Shown piece by piece: positions 51,293-60,950 of a stretch of DNA of 64,000 bases (the stretch's first letter is position 1; every line of letters begins with the position of its first letter). Under the pieces are notes generated by a model. That model saw nothing but the letters and a program-made list of their open reading frames with translations, did no database searches and had not been told where the DNA came from. Made by a program: the position numbers and the translations under genes. Source of the stretch: Pseudomonas cremoricolorata (lineage in GTDB: Bacteria; Pseudomonadota; Gammaproteobacteria; Pseudomonadales; Pseudomonadaceae); NCBI RefSeq assembly GCF_000759535.1, contig NZ_CP009455.1:2914001-2978000 (forward strand), written 5' to 3'.

Positions 51293-53725
51293 ATGGCATC
51301 CAGATCGTTGGGCACTTTGACTCTGGATATCATTGCCAAGGTGGGTGGCTTTGTTGCTGGCATGGACAAAGCCGAGAGGAGCTCGCAGCGCTGGCGGAAG
51401 TCGGTCGAGAAGCATGCAAAGGCTGTGGGGGTAGCGATCAGTGCTGGCGTCGCAGCCGGTCTGACAGCCATCACGTCTCTGACGGTTTCAGCGGTCAACT
51501 CCGCAACTGAAATCGCCAACCTGGCATCGGTAGCAAACGTCAGCACCACTGATTTCCAGAAGCTTGCGGCCGGGGCCAAGGTGGTCGGTGTCGAGCAAGA
51601 CAAGCTGGCCGACATCCTCAAGGATGTGAACGACAAGGTAGGTGACTTTCTAAACACCGGTGGCGGTGCGATGAAGGATTTCTTCGAGCAGATCGCGCCC
51701 AAGGTCGGTGTGACAGCCGATCAGTTCCGCAATCTGAGCGGCAGCCAGGCGCTGGGTCTGTATGTCTCCAGCATTGAGAAGGCCAAGGTCAGCCAGTCGG
51801 ACATGACGTTCTACATGGAGGCCATTGCGAGCGATGCCACGCTGTTGCTGCCGCTGCTCAAGAACAACGCTGAAGGGTTCCAGAAGTTCGGCGCTGCCGC
51901 TGAGGCAGCGGGCGCAATCATGGACGACAAGACCATTCGAGCGGCACAGGAACTCAAGGCTGCGTCGTGGCTTGTAGAAAACGCGCTGAGCGGCATGGGC
52001 ACGCAGATTCAGTCGGCACTTCTGCCTGTTCTCTCCAACTTTGCAGGCAAGCTGACAGAGATCACCACCGACGGCGTGCTGGCCAAGAAGGTCTCTGATG
52101 ATCTCGCCGGGAGTATTCGATTCCTCGGCAAGATAGCAGTGGGTACGGTCGGCGGCCTGCACATGCTTGGCGTCGGTCTGAAAGGGCTTTCCGACCTGGA
52201 TAACGCCATGGTGGGCGGCGAAGATGCCTCATGGTGGGAGCGCTATCTACCCCCCGTCAGGCTCTACAGCGCCTTTAAGAACATGGACCAGATGGGCGCT
52301 TCCATTGCCGCTACTAAGGGGGACATGAACGACCTGGCTGCCATGTACAAAAAGCTGATGGATGGTCTCGACGAGCCTGCTTCAGCTGGCCCGTCAAATC
52401 AGGTGAAGGAACTGGCCGACCTGCTTGAGCAACTACGCAAGGGCGCCGACGGATCATTCACTGCTGTCACTCCCGCCCAACAAGCCGCCGCCAAGGCCGC
52501 GGAGCAGGCGGCGAAGAAGCTCCAGGATCAGTTCGATACCGCAGAAGAGGGCTACAAGCGGCAGATCGCTCTCATCAACACGGAAACGGACAAGCGCAAG
52601 GATGCAACCGAGGTCGCCAAGCTTCAGTTCGAGCTGGAGTCGGGCAACCTCAAGGGACTGAGCGAGAAGCAGCAAGAGCGACTCAAAGGCCTGGCCGCCG
52701 AACTTGATCAGCTGAAAAAGCTGAAACAGGCCAAGGAAGATGACAAGGCAGTCGCTGGATTTGATTCCAGCGTCAAGCGGCAGCTCAAGATCGACCAGCG
52801 CGCCTTGGACACGCCGCTCCTCGATGCCTACAGCAGTGACAAAGTGCGGCAGCGCACTCTCGAGTTGCTGGCAATCGAGCAGGACTACCAGGATCAGTTG
52901 GAGGAATTGCGGCAGCGCCATGAAGCTGGCGACATATCCGATTCGGCCTACGAGCGTGAGACGAAGATCCTCAGCGACGCGCTCGAAAAGCGCCGCGCCA
53001 TGCAGGAGAAATACTACGACGATATCGACAAGCTGCAGCAGAACGGTACCGCCGGATTCATGAGCGGATTCGCAACCCAGGCTGAAGCTGCGATGGACCT
53101 GTACAGCAACATGCAGAGCGTTGGCGCCGACACGTTCCGCAACCTGACTGACACGGTCACCGAATGGGCCGAGACCGGAAAGCTTGATGTGAAGGGCTTC
53201 GCGGCCACGTTCATGAAGTCCATGGGCAGTGCCCTGATGTCGTATGCCGCTGCGCAGGTGGCGATGGCGGCCCTCAGTGCCTTCACGGCCATGATTGGCG
53301 TGCCGTTTGTTGGACCTGCTATCGCGCCAGGCGCGGCCATCGCAGCCGCTGGCGCAGCCGGCATACTGATGACCGCAGTTGGCGCCTCGCTGGATGGCCA
53401 GGCTCACGATGGTATCGACTACGTTCCGGAAGACGGTACCTGGAACCTGAAAAAGGGGGAGCGGGTAACCACTGCCGAAACCAGCGCGAAGCTTGACCGA
53501 ACGCTCGACAGCGTGGCAGCCAGCGCCTCAGCGCCAGGTTCTGGCCTCAATGTGCAAATCAATAACCACGGCAGTGATGAGGTTCGCACGCGGATGGATG
53601 GCAACACCCTGAAGGTGTACATCGCTGCTGCTGAGGACCACATCGCCAAGGGCTTCGCCACTGGCACCGGCAAGGCCAGCCGTGCGGCCGGTAGTGCCTT
53701 CGGCATGCGGAGACAGCCACGATGA
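51293..53725 (+). CDS. Tape measure protein
   Basis: 810 aa from ATG at 51293 (GGAGG upstream; an ATG five codons earlier lacks it). Long helical protein with an N-terminal TP901-type region, coiled coils around 390-600, and hydrophobic helices near 650-710. By the usual 0.15 nm per residue the tail would be about 120 nm. The C-terminal part contains DGIDYVPEDGTWNLKKGERV, a common end domain of lambda-type tape measures. Confidence 0.93.
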   Translation: MASRSLGTLTLDIIAKVGGFVAGMDKAERSSQRWRKSVEKHAKAVGVAISAGVAAGLTAITSLTVSAVNSATEIANLASVANVSTTDFQKLAAGAKVVGVEQDKLADILKDVNDKVGDFLNTGGGAMKDFFEQIAPKVGVTADQFRNLSGSQALGLYVSSIEKAKVSQSDMTFYMEAIASDATLLLPLLKNNAEGFQKFGAAAEAAGAIMDDKTIRAAQELKAASWLVENALSGMGTQIQSALLPVLSNFAGKLTEITTDGVLAKKVSDDLAGSIRFLGKIAVGTVGGLHMLGVGLKGLSDLDNAMVGGEDASWWERYLPPVRLYSAFKNMDQMGASIAATKGDMNDLAAMYKKLMDGLDEPASAGPSNQVKELADLLEQLRKGADGSFTAVTPAQQAAAKAAEQAAKKLQDQFDTAEEGYKRQIALINTETDKRKDATEVAKLQFELESGNLKGLSEKQQERLKGLAAELDQLKKLKQAKEDDKAVAGFDSSVKRQLKIDQRALDTPLLDAYSSDKVRQRTLELLAIEQDYQDQLEELRQRHEAGDISDSAYERETKILSDALEKRRAMQEKYYDDIDKLQQNGTAGFMSGFATQAEAAMDLYSNMQSVGADTFRNLTDTVTEWAETGKLDVKGFAATFMKSMGSALMSYAAAQVAMAALSAFTAMIGVPFVGPAIAPGAAIAAAGAAGILMTAVGASLDGQAHDGIDYVPEDGTWNLKKGERVTTAETSAKLDRTLDSVAASASAPGSGLNVQINNHGSDEVRTRMDGNTLKVYIAAAEDHIAKGFATGTGKASRAAGSAFGMRRQPR

Positions 53726-54207
53726 ACGCGCTCGAAGTGGTGTATGCCTCGGGCGGTGACGACATCATCTCCACCTTGGAAATCTCATGCCCGGCTTGGG
53801 ACACGCCGGTGTACCTGGTGCAGGACTTCGAAGACCTGCGCGCAACCACCGAGGCTGGCAAGACTGTCACCTTCCAGGCGTCTGCCATCGAGGTGCAACT
53901 GCCAGCCAAGGACGACACCGGCTCGCAGACCCTGACCTTCACCATCGACAACGTGACCGGCGAGGCCCAGCGCCGGCTGGACGCCTCGCTTGAGGCGGAA
54001 GCACGCGTGACGCTTGTGTACCGCGAGTATTTGTTCAGCGTGCTGACCGAGCCTGCCGACCGGCCGTACCGGATGACGGCCTTTGGCGGGACCATGGACG
54101 GCCCCACGGTGCAGATCGAAGCGGGCTATTACGACCTCATCAACATGGCCTGGAACCGGGCGCGCTACACCACCGAGTTCGCGTGTGGCCTGACATACGT
54201 GGGATGA
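53722..54207 (+). CDS. DUF1833 tail protein
   Basis: 161 aa, beta-rich, with the family opening LEVVYASGGDDIISTLEISC in parts and a C-terminal FACGLTYVG. Occupies the distal-tail position (lambda M/L region). ATGA-coupled to the tape measure gene. Confidence 0.85.
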   Translation: MNALEVVYASGGDDIISTLEISCPAWDTPVYLVQDFEDLRATTEAGKTVTFQASAIEVQLPAKDDTGSQTLTFTIDNVTGEAQRRLDASLEAEARVTLVYREYLFSVLTEPADRPYRMTAFGGTMDGPTVQIEAGYYDLINMAWNRARYTTEFACGLTYVG

Positions 54208-54215
54208 CCTGATTC

Positions 54216-54650
54216 ATGTACGACAAATACTTCACTGCTACCTATCAGGATGGTGCGCGGGGCGAGGTCGTGGGCGGTCGATACCTGCTCGACTGCTGGG
54301 GGCTGGTGCTGGCAATCCGCGAGGAAGTGCTGGGCCTGCCGGCACTTCCAGCATTCGGCCCGATCGACCGCCGCGACCTGCGCAGCTCTGCCAAGGCGTA
54401 TGCCCAGTACGCCGAGCTGATGCCGGAGGGGCCTCCAGTGCCCGGCGCCATCGCCGCTGTTCTGCATGGCGGGCTCTGCATCCACGTCGGGGTGGTGGTG
54501 CCCATCGATGGTGAATTGCGGGTCTTCGAAATCGATGCCGTTGCCGGCGTCGACAACATGCGTCTGATCGACTTCGAGCGGTCCTACCCAAGAGTGAAAT
54601 ACCATCGTGATCGAGATCTTTCCGAGCAAGCTGGGCGGCGGGCCTGTTGA
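54216..54650 (+). CDS. NlpC/P60-like tail peptidase
   Basis: 144 aa. LLDCWGLV carries the candidate Cys27 and CIHVGVV the His90 of an NlpC/P60 cysteine peptidase, as in lambda gpK. Likely opens peptidoglycan at DNA entry. The last 44 bases overlap the J-like gene. Confidence 0.75.
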   Translation: MYDKYFTATYQDGARGEVVGGRYLLDCWGLVLAIREEVLGLPALPAFGPIDRRDLRSSAKAYAQYAELMPEGPPVPGAIAAVLHGGLCIHVGVVVPIDGELRVFEIDAVAGVDNMRLIDFERSYPRVKYHRDRDLSEQAGRRAC

Positions 54651-57600
54651 ACGACGCCCGATCGCCGAGGGCATCACGCTTGAGGCCTGGCTAATCGCCA
54701 ACGTGCGCGGCTACCGCCCGCTACCGGCACCGCCGATCAGCATCACCGTCGACGACGAGCTGGTGCCGCCTTCTGCCTGGGCAGACCGCGAGATCAGCCC
54801 AGCCAGCCAAGTCGGCATCTACATCGAACCCAAGGGCAGCGCCCTCAAGACCATCTTCAAGCCCGGCCCACTGGCCAAGCTGTTCGGCCTGGGAAACCCG
54901 TTCGACCCGGTCACGCCGGCAACGCCGAGCAACCAGAATCGGTCGTCGCGCGAACTGAACCTGTCCACGGTCAAGGGCAACCAGGCCGCCTTGAACGACG
55001 TAATTCCTGAACTGGCCGGATCGCCCAAGCGATACCCGGATTTTCTGGTTCCTGGGCACACCTACTTCGGTGGCCCAACCGAGCAGTGGACTGAGTTGCT
55101 GCTGTGCATTGGCCGCGGCAAGTACCGTGTGCTTCCTGGCGATGTGATGGTCGGCGACACGCCGATTGCCTCGCTGGGGTCTACCGCCACCTACAAGATA
55201 TTCGGCCCGGGCGAGGATCTATCGGCTGAAACCGCTGCGCAGTGGTGGCATAGCGCGACAGAAGTGGGCGCGACCAAGACCGGCAGCGCCGGCCTGACAT
55301 TGACCACCACCACGACCGTGCAGCAGCAATTCGCCGGCAGCGCGGTCGTGGCTGGCGACTTTGTGTTGACCGTCCCCGAGGGCGCCGGCTGGTTCCCAGC
55401 AGGCTGGGACAGCGGCATGATTGCCCGCGTCGATCTGCCCTACGTCTATACCTTCACGGCGCCGGCGGACGGCGGCCCGACCGTGGTCAGCGGCCCGCAC
55501 CTGCCCATGGTGCAGCCTTTCGTTGGCATGAAGATCGAGATCACTGGCGCCAATGCAGGCGAATACGTGGTTGCCACCTACAGCCCAGAGGTGCCCGGCA
55601 GTCCCGCTGTTCCTGGTAGCCCCTCGACCGTCACCGGCAGCGCTGCACCAACCCGGTATGATTTCAGTGGGATGCCTCTGAGCTTTACAGTGACTCGCGG
55701 TACCAGCAGTTTTCCCGTCACGCTTAATACGTCCACCACCAACCTGGCCGGCCTGGTCTCAGCCGTAAACTCGGCGCTGGCAGGTACCGCTCTGGTGGCC
55801 AGCGCCGCGAGCGGGCGCCTGCGCATCGCCGAGCAGGCGGCGCCCTTCAGCGGCCAAACGCTGGACCTGCAGGGCTCTACGTCGGATGTGTTCGGTTTCA
55901 ACCCGGTGTTCGCCACCGGCGTCAAGTCTCAAGCGGCAACCGAAGGCAAGTTTGCCAGCATGACCCTGGCCTTCGACGCTGGTGCGCCGGCAGTCGGGCT
56001 GCAGACAGGTGATCAGCTGTCGAGCATTGGCTACCGCGGGCTGCGCTACCGGATCACCGCAGTTTCAGACGACGCGGCCGAGGATGACGAGGACACTGAC
56101 GAAAACGAGAGCCACGGCCCGTCGGCTATCACGCTGGCGCGTCTGAAGGATACGGGCGCCCAGGACCAGAATTGGGAAGGGTTCGATTCGCTACAGAGCA
56201 GCGATGCCAACCTGGTGCTGGACGGCTCGACCGTCGAGGGCGACTGGTCTGGACCGATTGCGGTGGTCCCGCCCGGGGAGGTGACCCGTCTCATCGAATT
56301 GGACCTCTTCGCCCCGCAGGGCCTGATCCGTTACACCGAAAAGAACGGCAACCAGCGGCAGGTCAGCGTCAAGGTCGAGGTGCAGTATCGCGACATGGCC
56401 ACCGCCGGCGCCTGGACCCCGGTCGTGAAGACGTACACCGCCATGACCGCAGACCAGGTGGGCTACACGCTCAAGATATCGCTGCCGGTCGCAATGCGGC
56501 CGGAAGTACGGGTGCGCCGGATCGGCGAAGAGTCCACTACCTCCAACAAGCAGGACCGGATGCAGTGGTATGGCCTGCGCGGGCGCATCGATCGCGCGCC
56601 CAAGCGGTACCTGGGCGTTACGGTTATGGTCGTCTACGTCAAAGGCAGCAACCGGCTCTCGGCCCGCTCGGAGACGATGGTGTCCGTGCGGCCAACCCGT
56701 GTGCTGCCGGTGCGCAGTGGCGGGGCCTGGGCCGTAGAAACACCGACCAGGGACATCGCGCCCTGGGTGGCGCACGTGGCCCGCACGATCGGCTACACCG
56801 ATGCAGACCTGGACTTGGCTGAGCTGGATCGACTGGACGCTATCTGGAAGGCCCGGGGCGATACCTTCGACCTGGTCATCTCCAGCCAGGAGACAGTTCT
56901 CGACGCGCTCAACACGGCATTGATGGCGGGATTCGCCGAGCTGACCATTGACCGCGGGCTGATCCGCCCAGTGCGGGACGAACCCCGATCGGTCTACGAG
57001 CACATGTACTCACCGCAGAACATGGTCGGCAATCTCACCCGCAAGTTCACCACGGTGCGCCCGGATGATTACGACGGCGTCGATGTGGAGTATGTGGACG
57101 AGCAGACCTGGCAGGTCGAGACGGTGCCCTGCAGGTTGAGCGGGGATGCTGGCGCCAAGACGGAGAAAATCACGCTCAAGGGCGTGGTCGATCGGGATCG
57201 CGCCTGGCGCATCGGCATTCGGCAGCGGCGCCGCTACCGGTACCAGCGTCACGGTTACAGCTTCACCACCGAACTTTCAGCGATGAACAGCCGGTACATG
57301 AGCTACTGCGCAGCCTCCGATGACATTCCGGGCTACGGCCAGAGCGGGGTGCTGGTGGACTTCATCGCGGGCAACGGCATGACGCTGCTGGAAAGCTCGG
57401 AGCCGCTGGCGTGGGAGGAGGGCGCGAGCCATGTGATCGCGCTGCGCCGCAAGGATGGCTCCCTAAGCGGTCCCTGGCCGGCCACGCGCGTCGACGAGGT
57501 ACGGCTGACCGTGCCCGAGCTGGACTTCGTGCCTGATCTGTCCTGGGATACCGAGCCACCGTACCTGATGTTCGGTACGACCCAGCGCTGGTGCTACCCG

Positions 57601-57720
57601 ATCCTGATGAAGTCGATCGCTCCGGACGACTACACCACCGATGTGGAGGCGGTGAACTACGACGTGCGCGTTTACAGCGACGACAACAATTTCGCGCCGG
57701 CCCGGGGGGCAGTTTCATGA
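54607..57720 (+). CDS. Tail tip attachment protein (J-like, TipJ)
   Basis: 1037 aa from GTG at 54607. The N-terminal part has hub-like features (PLAKLFGLGNPFDP); a low-complexity PGSPAVPGSPSTVTGS segment near 330 and a long TipJ/host-specificity core follow, ending in DYTTDVEAVNYDVRVYSDDN in parts. It ends without the long fibronectin region of lambda J, so receptor binding probably lies in the following genes. Confidence 0.9.
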   Translation: MIEIFPSKLGGGPVERRPIAEGITLEAWLIANVRGYRPLPAPPISITVDDELVPPSAWADREISPASQVGIYIEPKGSALKTIFKPGPLAKLFGLGNPFDPVTPATPSNQNRSSRELNLSTVKGNQAALNDVIPELAGSPKRYPDFLVPGHTYFGGPTEQWTELLLCIGRGKYRVLPGDVMVGDTPIASLGSTATYKIFGPGEDLSAETAAQWWHSATEVGATKTGSAGLTLTTTTTVQQQFAGSAVVAGDFVLTVPEGAGWFPAGWDSGMIARVDLPYVYTFTAPADGGPTVVSGPHLPMVQPFVGMKIEITGANAGEYVVATYSPEVPGSPAVPGSPSTVTGSAAPTRYDFSGMPLSFTVTRGTSSFPVTLNTSTTNLAGLVSAVNSALAGTALVASAASGRLRIAEQAAPFSGQTLDLQGSTSDVFGFNPVFATGVKSQAATEGKFASMTLAFDAGAPAVGLQTGDQLSSIGYRGLRYRITAVSDDAAEDDEDTDENESHGPSAITLARLKDTGAQDQNWEGFDSLQSSDANLVLDGSTVEGDWSGPIAVVPPGEVTRLIELDLFAPQGLIRYTEKNGNQRQVSVKVEVQYRDMATAGAWTPVVKTYTAMTADQVGYTLKISLPVAMRPEVRVRRIGEESTTSNKQDRMQWYGLRGRIDRAPKRYLGVTVMVVYVKGSNRLSARSETMVSVRPTRVLPVRSGGAWAVETPTRDIAPWVAHVARTIGYTDADLDLAELDRLDAIWKARGDTFDLVISSQETVLDALNTALMAGFAELTIDRGLIRPVRDEPRSVYEHMYSPQNMVGNLTRKFTTVRPDDYDGVDVEYVDEQTWQVETVPCRLSGDAGAKTEKITLKGVVDRDRAWRIGIRQRRRYRYQRHGYSFTTELSAMNSRYMSYCAASDDIPGYGQSGVLVDFIAGNGMTLLESSEPLAWEEGASHVIALRRKDGSLSGPWPATRVDEVRLTVPELDFVPDLSWDTEPPYLMFGTTQRWCYPILMKSIAPDDYTTDVEAVNYDVRVYSDDNNFAPARGAVS

Positions 57721-58199
57721 AAGCGATTCCCGATCTTCTACCGTTCCCGCTTCGCGAGGGCTATGGCATCTCGCCGGTCAGCCAGATCGTTCGCACTCCA
57801 ATGGCAAGCGGGCGGGCCATGCAGCGCCGCCGCTACAGATCGGTGCCGGCCCTGTTCAATGTGTCATGGCTGTTTACGCGCAAGGAAGCCCAACTGTTCG
57901 ACGGCTGGCGCAAGTGGGATATCCGTTGGGCCGACTGGTTTCTGTGCCCGATCAAAACACCGGTAGGACTCGAACCCACACGCGCACGCTTCACCGACCA
58001 GCCGGTCATCCCGGAACTGGTGGGCATCGACCTCTGGCGCTACACGGCTGAGCTCGAAGTGTACGATCTGCCCATCGTCGATGAAGCCGAGTACATCGAG
58101 CTGTTGGCCGGCATGAAGCTGCCCGTGATGAACGCTGCGCTGCGCGAGCTGCTGCAGCGGTGGTACACCCGGTCTTGGCCTGGCGCAACGGCCGTTTGA
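57717..58199 (+). CDS. Tail tip-associated protein of unknown function
   Basis: 160 aa, ATGA-coupled to the J-like gene. Aromatic-rich middle (VSWLFTRKEAQLFDGWRKWDIRWADWFLCP in parts). It is commonly found between TipJ and fibre genes in Pseudomonas siphophages; function not assigned. Confidence 0.65.
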   Translation: MKAIPDLLPFPLREGYGISPVSQIVRTPMASGRAMQRRRYRSVPALFNVSWLFTRKEAQLFDGWRKWDIRWADWFLCPIKTPVGLEPTRARFTDQPVIPELVGIDLWRYTAELEVYDLPIVDEAEYIELLAGMKLPVMNAALRELLQRWYTRSWPGATAV

Positions 58200-58216
58200 T
58201 CCGCCCTTACTACTAC

Positions 58217-58248
58217 GCCCACTTCGGTGGGCTTTTTTTCGTCTGGAG
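58217..58248 (+). terminator. Terminator-like hairpin fused to the fibre ribosome-binding site
   Basis: GCCCAC/GTGGGC (58217-58222/58227-58232), seven T, then CTGGAG before the ATG at 58254. Confidence 0.7.
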
Positions 58249-58253
58249 AAAAC

Positions 58254-60095
58254 ATGAGCGGAGCCGATGAAATCGCGCGCTTAACGGAAACGATCGACAC
58301 CACCAACGAGCTGATGCTGTCGCCTGAGATCAAGATGATGGACGTGGGCGGCGGCGTGATGCGGCCCACCAATGCCAAGGTGCTTGCCGACTTGGCGGTA
58401 CAGATGGCTGGCGCCCAGATCTACACCACCGTAGCGCTGGGCGTCCAGGCCACGCGGCAGGATGGGTATTTCAGCGTGGTGTCGGCATCGGACGCTGACT
58501 ACATCGACCTGTACCGGAATACCAACGGCAGCGCTGCTCTCGTCGATACCTACCCCAATTCCAAGGCGGTGAAGGCGGTGAAGCAGCAAGTCGATTCAGC
58601 GACTGCCGCCATCGGCCAAATCGCAGAGGTTGTTCAAGACCCGTCATCTATCCCAATTGCTGATGACGAAGCAGCAATAGTGGCTGTCGATCAAGAAGGG
58701 GGAGAGTTTCTTTCCATTACGGCAAAGCGTACGCGGACTCCGGCGCTGGATGCGGTCAGTCACGCAGTCGAGTCGGGGATTTATGACTCTGAAGGTGGCG
58801 CGGTTCTTCACGCCGGAGCTGAAGAAATTTCCATTGGTCCGCTGACGATCGGTCTGACTTCGCTGCCTGGAATCTATGTCGTCGACGCCGAAGGGAGCAT
58901 TCTTCAGGATCTGACCTATCCGGGGGAAGCTCCAGTATCTCAAGCAACGCCAGGATTTCCTCTGGCTGATGGTGCGTATTTCGCTCCGAAGTTGGTGACT
59001 GCTGCAGGATCGCCATTGCATATCAATGTCCCAAGCCTGATATCAAATCGTGATCTCGCAGCTGGGTTGGTGGCCTCAATCTGGAGCACCACCACAGCCG
59101 CTTCGACGACGTCCAATTCGGATCTGGTTATCCAATGTTCTGATTATGGAGCAGCTGCAAGGCTCAAGCTGCGCGACCCCATGAACGGGACATACGAGCA
59201 CTTGCTGGATCTTCAGATGATTGATTTGCCAGTGGCTTCAAGTGCTGGAAAAGTGCCCAATGTGCTGCTGATCGGCGACAGTATCAGTAATCGACAGGGC
59301 GCCCAGATCATGAAGGCTGCCATCCAGCGCAATGGCCGGGACTCGAACTGGATAGGCACCATAGGCGGGTCAGGGGTCGAAAACCAGGCCTACAACGAGT
59401 CTGGTCCCCTTGGCGAAGCCCGTGAAGCTTACGAGACTGCCAACTTCACCTACGCCTCCATTACCGAAATAACAATTCCAGTGCCCGCTGGCGGGGAATC
59501 CGAGTATTTGGCTCTCTCAAAAATAGAAAGACGCAACCGGAATCCCTTCATCCGTCCAGCAACATCGAACGACGACCCTGCCATTGTGCGCAATGGCTAT
59601 GTTCTTGACTTCGCTTTTTACCAGTCCAGGTTCAACCTTCAACCGCCTGATGTGATTGTCTACGGTCTTGGCATGAACGACTTTGGCAAGTTGTCCGGAA
59701 CCAGCGCAATCCAGAACTATGTGAATGACAATGAGGGGTTGATGTTTGCCCGCATGAGAGCTGCCTGGCCAAACGCAAAAATCATTCGCTTTCTGCCAGG
59801 CCTGCCCTATCAAACTGTTCGTAACGCAGACTGGACGAACAAGTACATCCCGCTGATCCGATCAATCATGGCGCTTCACAAGGTACTGGCTAACCCAAAT
59901 ACCGTCATCGTGCCTTCATGGGCTTTCTCAGATCCAGAAGTCGGCTACCAAACCGCAGCAGGCACTGTAGATCCAGTAACCGGATTCGCTGTTGTCCAGC
60001 TTTCTGACTACACACATCCTGGCCAAGCCAACCGACAGAGACTTTTTAACAGCATCGCCCCTTACATCAGCGCGTCAAACTTGGGATTAATTTAA
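58254..60095 (+). CDS. Tail fibre with C-terminal SGNH esterase domain
   Basis: 613 aa. The first about 110 residues are a virion-anchoring region (LTETIDTTNELMLSPEIKMM, in parts), then a beta-rich middle. From about 335 an SGNH/GDSL hydrolase begins: block I LLIGDSIS with Ser343, block III GLGMNDF with Asn475, block V SDYTHPG with Asp585 and His588. Such domains on phage tails remove acetyl groups from cell-surface polysaccharide, so this is the likely receptor-processing enzyme. AT content is higher than in neighbouring tail genes. Confidence 0.85.
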   Translation: MSGADEIARLTETIDTTNELMLSPEIKMMDVGGGVMRPTNAKVLADLAVQMAGAQIYTTVALGVQATRQDGYFSVVSASDADYIDLYRNTNGSAALVDTYPNSKAVKAVKQQVDSATAAIGQIAEVVQDPSSIPIADDEAAIVAVDQEGGEFLSITAKRTRTPALDAVSHAVESGIYDSEGGAVLHAGAEEISIGPLTIGLTSLPGIYVVDAEGSILQDLTYPGEAPVSQATPGFPLADGAYFAPKLVTAAGSPLHINVPSLISNRDLAAGLVASIWSTTTAASTTSNSDLVIQCSDYGAAARLKLRDPMNGTYEHLLDLQMIDLPVASSAGKVPNVLLIGDSISNRQGAQIMKAAIQRNGRDSNWIGTIGGSGVENQAYNESGPLGEAREAYETANFTYASITEITIPVPAGGESEYLALSKIERRNRNPFIRPATSNDDPAIVRNGYVLDFAFYQSRFNLQPPDVIVYGLGMNDFGKLSGTSAIQNYVNDNEGLMFARMRAAWPNAKIIRFLPGLPYQTVRNADWTNKYIPLIRSIMALHKVLANPNTVIVPSWAFSDPEVGYQTAAGTVDPVTGFAVVQLSDYTHPGQANRQRLFNSIAPYISASNLGLI

Positions 60096-60105
60096 GGAAA
60101 ATCGC

Positions 60106-60846
60106 ATGGGCATCAAGTTGGTTTCACCGGGCGCACTGGCGCCTTGGTACACGAAGGTAATTCCACCAGTATCACGGGGCCTGGAGGGTTGGTTCTGCTT
60201 CGACACTTCTCTGGATCGAATCGGCTACAACCGTGCTTCGGGCAAGGCCAATGCGAGGCTGGTGGGGGTTCCATCGGTTTTCAGCACGCATGCCAGGTTC
60301 AAGGGTGGGGTCAACTTCCTTGAAACGGCTATCGCGGAAACTGAAGAATTCACGGTGCTCGTAGTTGGTAAAGCAGCTGGGCCTCTCGGCGGTACAGGTA
60401 CCGCCACGGCCGTACCTTACGTGGGCAACTATGCAGGGGCATCGCCTGGATTGGCTGGCGGATTGCAGCTCTACCACATCAGCGACACGACGCTCACTGG
60501 CCAGGCCAACCGTCTCAATTCAACGGGTGATGGTTCGACCAGCGCGCAATCGCAGATCTCGGACGTGGCCGCTAACTGGGGAATTCGCTGTCTTCGGTCT
60601 TCGGGGTCAGGGGGCAACCAGACCTGGAACCTGACCACGGGCGTGAAAGGTAATCAGCAATTGACCACGAAGCGACTCCTTGCCTCAGTCCCTTTGCGGA
60701 TCGGCGGCACCTATGCCTCAACATTCGGCGGGGAGTCGGACGTGAGTCACGTGGCAGTATATTCCGTGGCACTGACCGACGATGAGATCACGGTCGTTGC
60801 TGCCGCCATGCGTAAAAGGATGGCGCGGCTTGGCGTGATCGTCTAA
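60106..60846 (+). CDS. LamG-like tail protein
   Basis: 246 aa. RGLEGWFCFDTS, the central FTVLVVGKA and the C-terminal VSHVAVYSVALTDDEI fit a concanavalin/LamG jelly-roll domain. Probably a receptor-binding or fibre-associated protein, 10 bp after the SGNH fibre gene. Confidence 0.75.
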   Translation: MGIKLVSPGALAPWYTKVIPPVSRGLEGWFCFDTSLDRIGYNRASGKANARLVGVPSVFSTHARFKGGVNFLETAIAETEEFTVLVVGKAAGPLGGTGTATAVPYVGNYAGASPGLAGGLQLYHISDTTLTGQANRLNSTGDGSTSAQSQISDVAANWGIRCLRSSGSGGNQTWNLTTGVKGNQQLTTKRLLASVPLRIGGTYASTFGGESDVSHVAVYSVALTDDEITVVAAAMRKRMARLGVIV

Positions 60847-60873
60847 GTCGACGCTGAACGCGCAAGTTCCCGG

Positions 60874-60893
60874 CCGCCTCGAGCGGTTTTTTT
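60874..60893 (+). terminator. Terminator after the fibre genes
   Basis: Short stem CCGC/GCGG (60874-60877/60883-60886) around CTCGA followed by seven T. Confidence 0.55.
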
Positions 60894-60910
60894 GTTCCTG
60901 CAATCCGAAT

Positions 60911-60944
60911 AGCCCGCCCAGCGCGGGCTTTTTCACGCCTGGAG
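60911..60944 (+). terminator. Terminator-like hairpin fused to the endolysin ribosome-binding site
   Basis: AGCCCGC/GCGGGCT (60911-60917/60923-60929), five T, then CTGGAG before the ATG at 60951. Confidence 0.7.
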
Positions 60945-60950
60945 AAACCC

